A program made the position numbers and the translations under genes. From the NCBI GenBank assembly GCA_013399015.1, contig VWZX01002701.1, positions 186,001-250,000 of the forward strand: a stretch of DNA of 64,000 nucleotides. Reading direction: 5' to 3'. Source of the stretch: Galbula dea. Its lineage: Eukaryota; Chordata; Aves; Piciformes; Galbulidae. Positions 56,041-64,000 of this stretch are shown piece by piece. The number at the start of each line of letters is the position of its first letter. Within the stretch, counting starts at the first letter, position 1. A model generated the notes under the pieces. It had not been told where the DNA came from. It made no database searches and saw only the letters and a list, made by a program, of their open reading frames with translations.

Positions 56041-58049
56041 AGCCTTTGCATCATGGTAAGTCTCTGGGGCCTCTGCTCCTTCCCCCCTCAAGAGGAAAGG
56101 AGCCCTGAGCCACAGGTCCCACCCAGCAGAGCTCCCTGCAGACAGCAGACTCTGAGGACATCCCTGAGGCCACGTGTGCATTGCCACTTACTGGTCTGTC
56201 TCCTCGGTCCCCTCCTAGACCATCCCTAGGCCAAAGCTGGAGAGATGGGTGCTTTTGCTGGCTTTGTGCTGTGCTTGGTGCCAGGATGGCCTCCCTCAGA
56301 AGGTCTCCCTCCATTTCTACACCATACAGAGACTGGAGAAATTGTCTCTCCCTTTGCTGCCAACCTCCTCCCTCCTGCTTTCCACAGCTGTTCCCGGGAT
56401 AATGTTTCCCTCCCAGCACGCTCACCCCCTCTCGGGTGGGCTGCAGACCCATGGCTTTTGTGTGTCCAACAGCCCTGAGGGGTTTCTGTGGGACCACAGC
56501 CACCCCATGACCTTTGCCTTTCCTGTGGGAGTAGTTTTCCAGCTGGCTGTTGGAACTTTGAAGCCCATGGAAACTATATGAGCTGAGATCCCAAACAGGT
56601 TGGTGTTTCCTTAGGAGAGACTCTCTCAAGACTGAAACATCACAGACATGTTTTCCTCTGTAACTCTCCTGGCAGGAACAGAGTCTTTGGGGCCTACCCA
56701 CCACCAGTGGAGCAGATGCACCTCAACTGAGGGCCCCATACACTACCCTGGCTGCAGAGTCCAGCTCCCAGCCCTAGAAAAGCCTCATTGCTGAAGGAAC
56801 AGTTGCTGTTACCAGTTGGCTTTTGCTGGGCAGAGTGGCAGCCTGGTGGGTCACGGTGAGATGAGGAAACAGCTCATTCTCCTCATGGAAAGGTGAGTGT
56901 GTTCACATGGAAGCACCACTGCACGTGGCCGAGTGCTCCCTGTGCTGCTCAAAATGCAGCCAAAGTTGTTCCTCTGCTGTTCTGCAGCTCCCAGGTCAGT
57001 CAGATTACTCCTCTCTCTCTTGAGGGCAGAACCAAACCCACTAAACTCCTGCTGAAAACTGGGTGGGATTCAGCAATGCTGAACTCCCCCTCCACAGAAC
57101 GTCCCACTTGGGAGATGACACCAACCTTCACCAAGGGGTTTCCAGGTCAAGTCTTTGTGGATTTTGTTGTTTGCAAGTGTTGTTCTTTTTGAAGCCAGGT
57201 CCTGAGGAAGTGGTGCAGGCCATCCCTCGCTCCTGCAGGTCCCTTGGTGGCTGGAGGCTCTGCTGAGGCAGCTCTTCCATTTGGGTATCTGACAAACAAG
57301 TCCTTGATGTTGCCACCATGGGGCAGCCCTTTGGAGATGGTGAAAAAGGTACCTGGCATTGGCTGAGATGAGGTTTTGACCTTCGTCTTGAAGAAGAGGA
57401 GCAGGATTTAACCACTAGCTTCATCTTCAAGCCCAGCAGAAAGCCCTGGCTAGCAGGAGGCAGGATCATCCTGGGGACAGAGGGAAGCTGGAGGTCTGAG
57501 GGATTTCCCTTCGTGCAGAGGAAGGTCAAAAGTACACGTTAGGACACTGCATGAGCGCCCATGCTCCGGACACGGTAGCTGAGGATGAGATGTTTCAGCA
57601 GTGACTCAGAGGAAGAAGGTAAATAAACACTTTTTATTTCAAACACAGGATTAAATTCCTTCATGTCTGGATCATGCAAGGTAAAGCTCCTGTAATCTCC
57701 TCGTTGATATCCACACGATGCCTGGTGACTGCTGGACCAGCTGTGCCTGGGAGCGATTCCGACAGCGAAGGGATACAGGAGGTGGCAGAGAGATGGCCAG
57801 GAGCAGAGCTGGGCACCAGGGCTGCTGCTGTGCTAGCAGCACAACTTGTGAAGAAGCTGCTGTGGATCATCCCTAGGTGAGTGAAATCATCCTGGGAACT
57901 CAGGGACTGAAGGTGAAGGAGCTGAGACTTTACCTCAACTGCTTTGCAGGGAGGAGGCTGAGAGATAATATTATGAAAAGTGCAGCAGAGGTAAGGAGAG
58001 CCCCAGCTCAAAGCCACTGCATCTGTATTTGTACATATCTTTGTACACC

Positions 58050-58235
58050 ACAGTGTCACACAATGTTAGGAGCTGGAAGGGACCTGGAAAGATCATCTAG
58101 TCCAACCCCCCTGCCACAGCAGGATTCCCTAGACCAGGTCACACAGAAGCGTGTCCAGAGAAGGAGACTCCCCAGCCCCTCACGGAGAACCCTGTTAGAC
58201 ACCAACCTCTCCTCTGTGCCAGAAAGTACCTGCAG
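58050..58235 (-). repeat. CR1 LINE 3' fragment
   Basis: It contains gtcacacaatgttaggagct, then gatcatctagtccaaccccc, ctgccacagcaggattccct and agaccaggtcacacagaagc. Confidence 0.88.
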
Positions 58236-58557
58236 CAACTCCACGCTTCTGCTCCCACTGTGTGCTGAACTAGGGGACAAAAAATAAACTGGGATTGTGC
58301 CAGGAAGCTGTGTAACATCCCGAGTAAGCAGCAAGGGCAGATGTGTGGCACCAAGGGCCTATGCTGGCTGCTGGGTGAGCTGTAGAGCAACGGCTCCCCC
58401 ATGAGCATCCCCAGCCTGTCCAGACTGACCACAGCTCTCCAGCACAGCAAGAGCTGGCTCAGGGCTGCTGAAACCCTGGCAGGTTTGGCTGAGGCCAGCA
58501 GGAGACAGGAGCTGCCCCAGGGCAGAGAACAGGTGAGGGGACTGTGACACCCAGAGC

Positions 58558-58945
58558 AGAATCACAGAATCATTTAGGTTGGAAAAGACCTCTAAGATCA
58601 TCAAGTCCAACCATAGGCCTAACACCCCCATGCTGCTAAACCATGTTGCAAGTGCCAAGTCTACACGTTGCTTGAACCCCTCCAGGCCTGGTGACTCCAC
58701 CACTGCCCTGGGCAGCCTGGGCCATTGCCTAACCACTCTTGCAGCGAACAAGTTGTTCCCAATATCCAACCTGAACCTCTCCAACTTGAGGCTGTTTCCT
58801 CTTGTTCTGTTGCTGTTGTCAGCTAGGAGAAGAGACCTGCCTCCAAGCTCCTTTCAGGGAGTTGTAGAGAGTGAGGTGGTCTCCCCTGAGCCTCCTTTTC
58901 TCCAGACTATTCCATGCAGCTGTGAATGTCCAAGCACTGTCTGCA
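58558..58945 (-). repeat. CR1 LINE 3' end
   Basis: It starts with a good tail (agaatcacagaatcatttag), then gatcatcaagtccaaccata, caccactgccctgggcagcc and tttcctcttgttctgttgct. About 390 bases, antisense to ATRX and sense for FGF16. Confidence 0.92.
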
Positions 58946-59614
58946 AGGGATGATCTTCACCCAAGGGAATTGCTTATAAATGAGGGAGGGTTTGTTGCTT
59001 TTGTTGCTTTGTACTTTTTATTCACTGATTTTCCACAATGCTTCAGGTAAGTCTTGTGTGAGATGTGGTGGTTTAATGGCAGGAAGGACAAGTCTATCCA
59101 AACACTCAGCAGATGCTCCAGATGTTTCTCCCCTTGATTTTTGACAGGACAGTTAATCCACAGTGGATGCTTCCAACAAGTCCCACCAGGAGCTGCCCCA
59201 GCACTTCCCAGGGTGCTGGGGTTGCAGGGGTGAGAGACACCAACCCACTCACAAGGTTCTTCCCTCGGCAGTGATGGTGACACATGTCCTTGGCATCCCC
59301 AAGAGCTGAGCTGTGCCTGGTGCTTGGTGTGGCCTGAGGACCTCTTCTGCCCATATCCAAGTACAGGAGAGGGTGGATCTGCAGTTCCTGAAAATTCTGG
59401 TTCATATACACCCAGCTGGTCACTTCCATGGTCCATGCCAGGTATGATTTGATGTCACTCTTGTACAAGAGTTTGAGGTTTAGGTATTTACCTTTACCAC
59501 ACAAAGCCTTTTTAGAGGTGGTCTTAATATTCAGAGTGACAGGGAAATGTTGGGTGAGCTGTTAAAGAGCACCAAAAAAAAGGGCTAGCAAGAAATCTAC
59601 AAGATAAAGACAAT

Positions 59615-59620
59615 TTTATT
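59615..59620 (-). terminator. FGF16: Distal AATAAA candidate for FGF16
   Basis: Plus-strand TTTATT reads AATAAA on the minus strand, about 915 bases after the stop codon. Confidence 0.4.
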
Positions 59621-59735
59621 GCCAACAAGCTCTTAAAACTCTCTTTTGTTTTTTTTTTCCTGTTTCAGTAGGACCTTATTCTTCCTGATGAAAATCTGGT
59701 CATAGCATCTCTCATTAAAAATAAAATTCTTTTGA

Positions 59736-59760
59736 AATAAATAAATATATAAAATAAATA
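59736..59760 (-). promoter_or_regulatory. AU-rich element (overlapping AUUUA)
   Basis: On the minus strand 59736-59744 reads TTATTTATT, the destabilising nonamer, with a further TATTTATTTT at 59751-59760. If it lies in the FGF16 mRNA it would be a class II ARE, which shortens mRNA half-life. Confidence 0.45.
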
Positions 59761-59933
59761 TCATATACATTTTATAAATAGTTTTGTCCTTATGCACAGT
59801 ATCCATGCTTACATCAGAATTGAGTTCCTTGCCCCCCTTCTCACCCCCAACAGCAGGAAGAACCCCACACATCAGGACCAGTCCATGTAGCATCAAACTC
59901 CTTGGGCTGCTAAAACAGGCTGCCAGCTGAAGA

Positions 59934-60127
59934 GCTGCTTCTTCTTAGCAGGTAACCATCCAAAAGGCTGCTGCTTCTTAGCAGGGTACCATCCAAAAGG
60001 CTGCTTCTTAGTAAGTAACCATCCAAAAAGCTGCTTCTTAGTAAGTAACCATCCAAAAGGCTGCTTCTTCTTCTTAGCAGGTAACCATCCAAAAGGCTGC
60101 TGCTTCTTAGCAGTTAACCATCCTGAG
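59934..60127 (-). repeat. Minisatellite, about six units of 30-36 bases
   Basis: Units begin at 59934, 59967, 60000, 60030, 60060 and 60096. Each runs from gctgcttctt to accatccaaaag (plus strand). Lengths are 33, 33, 30, 30, 36 and about 32. Differences lie mainly in the number of CTT and CTG triplets and in 'agcaggtaacc' versus 'agtaagtaacc'. Confidence 0.93.
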
Positions 60128-60168
60128 CTCAGCAGCAGCAGCAGCACCTGCAGCACTTCTTGTGGTCT

Positions 60169-60174
60169 TTTATT
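60169..60174 (-). terminator. FGF16: Proximal AATAAA candidate for FGF16
   Basis: Plus-strand TTTATT (ggtcttttattgtc) gives AATAAA on the minus strand, about 360 bases after the stop codon. Confidence 0.4.
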
Positions 60175-60534
60175 GTCTTTCCTTCTCTCCATTTTTAGGT
60201 TGTCTTTTCCCCCCACCACGGTGATCAAGTTCTTTCCCCTGCCTGTTCCTCCAAGCAATCATAACATTGACTATGTGGCCTCTCTCGGAGCAACGGGGTC
60301 AAGAAAGTGAGTGAAGATGAAAGCTTAGCTGTAGGGTTCCCTCCCTTCCCCTGCCCCCACCCTCCTAAATAACCCAGGTTCAAGATAGACCTGAAACAAG
60401 GAGGACCAGCAGGGTCTGAATCCAATGGAAGTGCTTTCCTACGTCGTCTACACTTAACAGGAAGGATGGAATGGCTATGGGGAGAAGCTCGGGAGCCCAG
60501 GTTATGTACACTGAGGAGCTCGCTGCGGGGAACA

Positions 60535-60780
60535 TCACCTGTAGTGGAAGAGGTCTCTGTACATGGCAGGGATTTTGGCAGGGTCCACAGGCCTGGGTAA
60601 AAAGTGAGTGAATTTCTGGTGTCTCTTAGTCCTGTAGCCCTCCCGGGGGGAGCCATCCTTGTTGAGGGCCACGTAGTAGTGCCTCTCAGAGTCGGGGTGC
60701 TTGTAGAGGGTGGAGGCGTAGGTGTTGTACCAGTTCTCTTCAAACTGCTCGCGGAAAACGCACTCCCGCGTCAGCTTCTT
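60535..60780 (-). CDS. FGF16: FGF16 last coding exon (exon 3), fibroblast growth factor
   Basis: Read on the minus strand, the acceptor ccacgcag is followed by 81 codons and TGA at 60535-60537. The protein begins KKLTRECVFREQFEENWYNT and ends PAMYRDLFHYR. It is the C-terminal part of the beta-trefoil of the FGF9/16/20 subfamily; FREQFEENWYNTY and TKRHQKFTHFLPRPVDP are subfamily signatures. The RDLFHYR ending identifies FGF16 rather than FGF9 or FGF20, and 81 residues equals the human exon 3 product. FGF16 is a secreted paracrine ligand of FGF receptors, acting with heparan sulfate in heart, limb and inner ear development. It lies tail to tail with ATRX as in mammals. Exons 1-2 were not found up to 64000, so they lie upstream, outside the window. 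Confidence 0.97.
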   Translation of the reverse strand, partial: KKLTRECVFREQFEENWYNTYASTLYKHPDSERHYYVALNKDGSPREGYRTKRHQKFTHFLPRPVDPAKIPAMYRDLFHYR

Positions 60781-60943
60781 CTGCGTGGGGGCAGAGGGGG
60801 AGAGAAAGGCATTGGGGTAAAAAGGAGTTGGAAAAAAGAAGCATTTTTTTCCTTCCTTCCTCTTCTTCATTTTCCTATCCTTTTCCCAGCTGCCTTCTCC
60901 TGCTCCCCCTGAGAATGGGACTGTGCTGCCAGGGATGTTTTGT

Positions 60944-61020
60944 AGAGTCATGGAATGGCCTGAGTTGGAAGGGACCCACGAGGATCATCGAGTCCAACTC
61001 CTGTCTCTGCACAGGACAAC
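60944..61020 (-). repeat. CR1 LINE 3' tail
   Basis: It contains agagtcatggaatggcctga, then gttggaagggacccacgagg and atcatcgagtccaactcc. Confidence 0.85.
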
Positions 61021-62179
61021 CCCCCAGACAATCACACCTCATGTCTAAGATGCTTCTTGGTGTTTCCCCTGGGTGAGAGCTAGAAATGGGCACAAGCCCT
61101 ACATGCCAGGACCTAAAGACCTCTGAAGTTGGAGGAGGAAGGCAATGAAAGGGGGAGGAGGTGAGTGTGCATTTTGCAAGGGTGCCCCATAAAAAAATAA
61201 CCCAGGGCTGCAGCAGAGCTCTAAATTTAACAGCCAGGTCTCTGTGGTCAGGGTGTGAGTTGGAAGCTTGCTGCCCACCACAGCCAAGCTCCCCTGTAGC
61301 AGCCCCATCCACGGGTACCTCACAGAAAGGCTCTGGTGGGTGAGGGGGCACCAGAAGCAGTATCTGAAGGGTTTACACGGGAGCAAGCACCACTTTGGAA
61401 GTTCAAGGCACAGAGCAGTACACACTGCTCTGGGAATGAAAGCATTCCTCAGGCCTTTCATCTTCTGAGGTGACAGAGAGCTGTGAGGTGAGGCCACAAG
61501 AAGCCCAGGGAGGTCTGGATGGGGAGCAGTGCTCAGAGGATGTCTAACCCTAGGGAAGACAGCTGGTGGTGACAGGGGATGTGATGAGCCTGTGTCAGCC
61601 CATGGCTGGTACATCCTGTACCGTGGGTGTTGCCTCAGGCATGTCCTCCTGCCCTGTGAGGTCATGGGTGGCTCTGCAGAGGGACCTCCCATCCCATGCC
61701 AGGGAAGGGTTTCAGGGGGATAGTGGAAGTCCCTTCAGATGAAGGAGTGTCTGCAAACTCAGGACCCTGCAATAACACTGCACTTACCCTGTAAACACTT
61801 CTGGGAGGGAATGTGTCTTATCTAGGTCATTCAGAGTGCTAAGGAACTGCTAGTGCCTGCAGCCACTGTTTTCTAAGTCAACCCAGGAGCTCACCTGTGC
61901 TCAGAACCTGTGTGTTTTGAATGGTTTGCTGCTAATTAAATCAACCCCGAGGTGAGCTGTGAGCTCTCCAAAAGCCTATGCCACAGCCCTTGCCCTCTGA
62001 GACCTGGGGAGCCAGGAACCAGGGGTTTCTCCTCCCACATGCATCAATAAATACAGATTTATTTTGTTTTTCTTCCCCTAGGACACCACCTACCCAGACT
62101 GTGGTGGAAACTGCTGACCACCAGTTTGCTTGTTCTTCCCTGGCCTGTTTGGAGGTACAGTGTTTGTGTAATGTGAAAG

Positions 62180-62490
62180 CTGCTCTGCAGAGAAGGGGCT
62201 GGGGGTGCTGGTGGACAAGAAGTTCACCATGAGCCAGCAATGTGCCCTTGTGGCCAAGAAGGCCAATGGTCTCCTGGGGTGCATTAGGAAGAGTGTGACC
62301 AGCAGGTCAAGGGAAGTTCTCCTCCCCTCTGCTCTCACAGTCAGGCCACAGCTGGAGCCCTAGGTCCAGTTCTGGCTTCCCCAGTTTAAGAGAGACAAGG
62401 AACTGCTGGAGAGAGTCCAGCAGAGGCTAGGAAGATGCTGAGGAGCCTGGAGCACCTCTGGGAGGAGGAAAAGCAGGCTCCAGCCCTGCT
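62180..62490 (+). repeat. CR1 LINE internal fragment
   Basis: It contains gctgggggtgctggtggaca, then ggtctcctggggtgcattag, agcaggtcaagggaagttct and ccagttctggcttccccag. The 3' end is missing; it stops where the next, opposite CR1 begins. Confidence 0.9.
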
Positions 62491-62495
62491 TTCTG

Positions 62496-62610
62496 AATCA
62501 CAGAATTGTTATGGTTGGAAAAGCCCTCTGAGATCAAGTCCAACCATCCACCCAACACTACCATGCTCACCACTAAACCATGGCCCCAAGCACCACATCT
62601 CCATGGTTTT
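62496..62610 (-). repeat. CR1 LINE 3' end
   Basis: It starts gaatcacagaattgttatgg, then ttggaaaagccctctgagat and caagtccaaccatccaccca. It probably inserted into the sense copy directly to its left. Confidence 0.9.
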
Positions 62611-63824
62611 CTTAACTTTTGAAGAGTGCTTTAAGATTTGTTTGTGTTTTAGGGGATCCTAGTGATTATACTTTTTCATCTATCAGCTTGCACCTTTGTG
62701 ATTTAACAGCTGTCTCTGCAGTTAACTTCTGGTTTGGTTGATGTTATCAAAAGAATGAAGTGGAGAAAACCAGTTAGCAGTGCATGCTAGAATTTGATTA
62801 TCTCCTAGACATCACTAACTGCACCTGAAATAGTGAAAGGGTCTGTGGCATTCTCAGGTGGGGACAGGAGAGGAAGAGATGATGGAAACTCATGGCTTAC
62901 TCTTCCTGCTTGCTAAGCAAAGGTTTTCTGGATATGCAGAATACAACAGTTTAAATTGCTGCATTAGGAGATTGATCTGAGTTGGTTAGAGGAAATATGT
63001 GATTTCTGCTTTGTGTGATCCATCCTTAAAAAGCAGCAGCCTCACAGAGGGGAGTGCTGTGATCTAGAAAGAGGCATTTAAAGAAATCACCCAGAGGGGA
63101 TGGTTTGAAAGGCTATGGAGCAGCTGGAGAAAAAACTCCAGTGAAATTCAGAAGCTACAGAAAAGAAAACTTAAAAATGGCCATCTAGAATGTTTCCAAA
63201 CAGAAGTGATTCTTCCAGCTAACTAGAAATCACTCTTTTATCCTGAGCTGAGTTACATACTTAGGAATTGAGTTAAACTAAGCCATAGGAAGCACCTCTG
63301 CCCTCTTGTTGAGACCTGACATTTTGACTGCAAGTCTTAATGCTTAATGAAATGGAAAGAAGCAGAGGAGAGCTCAGCTCTCTTCAGGCTGAGGGAGACT
63401 TTACCTGTGATGCCAAAGCTCTTCCCCCCAGTGCCAGGCTGAGCTTTGCAGAGGCATTCATTCTGTCTGTGGGTATTTCATCCAGCAAAACCCTGATGTA
63501 CACTCTCTTTTTGGGGCTGGCTCCTCAGAGCACCTGCCCATGTTCAGATTGGTTTACAGGTTCAGTAACGTTGGGCAGAAATGCACTGAGCTGGACCTGA
63601 GCTGGTCCTGGCTGCAGCTGCACAAGCCAGGAGACACAGCTCTAAGGGCATGGCCCAAACCAAGTGAGGAAATGACAGACTCACAAGCTGCCACAGAAAC
63701 CTGAGGGTGAAAATGGGGTGTCTTCTGCTTCTTCTGGCCTACAGTAGCACAGGATGAGGCAGAATCTGCTGTAAGTGATGTTAGGAATCTGCTATAGGTC
63801 CTGTGGTCATTGCTTCACCCAAAG

Positions 63825-64000
63825 GGTTGTCAAGGCCTGGCTCAGGCTGCCCAGGGCAGTGGTGGAGTCACCATCCCTGGAGGGGGTTTAAAAGCCATGG
63901 AGATGTGGTGCTGAGGCTCATTGTTAGTGGTGTCCTGGCAGTGCTGGTTAAGATGATCTTAAGGTGATCTTCCAACCAAAACAATTCTATCATTCTCCAA
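63825..64000 (+). repeat. CR1 LINE 3' end, at window edge
   Basis: It contains ggctcaggctgcccagggca, then gtggtggagtcaccatccct, ggttaagatgatcttaaggt and gatcttccaaccaaaacaat, with an attctatcattctcc tail. Confidence 0.9.

Larger units (their letters stand above)
54716..59600. other. ATRX-FGF16 convergent spacer
   Basis: About 4.9 kb between the two 3' ends. It is more GC-rich than the ATRX introns, with antisense CR1 pieces at 55661-55850, 55875-56040, 58050-58235 and 58558-58945. Several open frames on both strands (the longest 217 codons, minus, 56051-56704) lack recognisable domains and are attributed to base composition. No RNA gene was recognised. Confidence 0.7.
59600..60534 (-). other. 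FGF16: Inferred FGF16 3' untranslated region
   Basis: Minus-strand sequence from the FGF16 stop to the AATAAA at 59615-59620. It holds a six-unit minisatellite (59934-60127) and AU-rich elements (59736-59760). A nearer AATAAA (60169-60174) could end the transcript after about 365 bases, leaving both features outside the shorter mRNA. Confidence 0.5.
60781..64000 (-). other. FGF16: FGF16 intron 2 (partial)
   Basis: At least 3.2 kb without an exon 2 match on the minus strand (no sequence for the expected ISLAVG or GLYLGM text). It holds CR1 pieces at 60944-61020, 62180-62490, 62496-62610 and 63825-64000. No other gene was recognised; open frames here are short and not conserved. Confidence 0.75.

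Noticed and set aside
56051..56704. 217-codon minus-strand frame in the ATRX-FGF16 spacer, the longest intergenic frame
   Set aside because: The sequence is GC-richer here, so long chance frames are expected. The product has no known motif, and overlapping frames of similar length exist on the plus strand.
57128..58059. Overlapping minus-strand frames of 130-135 codons
   Set aside because: No homology was recognised, and codon content and context look non-coding.
60781..64000. Search for FGF16 exons 1 and 2 on the minus strand
   Set aside because: No reverse-complement text for the expected beta-trefoil core was found, so they must lie beyond the window.

Overview
The window is vertebrate, almost certainly avian, genomic DNA. 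Long AT-rich introns with GT..AG junctions break up one large gene, and the interspersed repeats are nearly all short 3' pieces of CR1 LINEs, many ending in the ATTCTGTG-type tail typical of birds. The species cannot be fixed from this sequence; the many young-looking CR1 tails fit a neoavian bird.

Positions 448-52006 (+) hold the last 27 exons of ATRX, the SNF2-family chromatin remodeller. They match exons 9-35 of the 35-exon mammalian gene in order, splice phase and protein sequence. Joined at the junctions reported here, they give one uninterrupted frame of 2,208 codons plus a stop. It starts inside the PHD-like half of the ADD domain and runs through the large acidic/basic central exon (HP1-type motif, DAXX-binding segment), the two-lobed helicase core and the conserved C-terminus. 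Exons 1-8 lie upstream of the window. A 3'UTR of about 2.7 kb follows, ending at an AATAAA at 54692.

A somewhat more GC-rich spacer rich in CR1 pieces (about 54.7-59.6 kb) separates ATRX from the 3' end of FGF16, which lies on the minus strand. Its last coding exon (60535-60780) encodes the C-terminal 81 residues. Exons 1-2 are beyond 64000, and 60781-64000 is intron. The tail-to-tail ATRX/FGF16 order is the same as on the human X chromosome.

The most unusual feature is in ATRX intron 10, directly after exon 10. An isolated CpG-dense patch (about 7140-7385) leaves the exon 10 frame open for 67 very basic codons. It carries two overlapping inverted repeats and is followed by an AATAAA, so it looks like an alternative terminal exon for a truncated ATRX lacking the helicase. 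Other points of interest are a frame-preserving minisatellite and an AU-rich element 3' of FGF16, a 19-G run 28 bases inside intron 16, and a regularly spaced Ser-Ser-Asp/Glu block repeat in the large ATRX exon.
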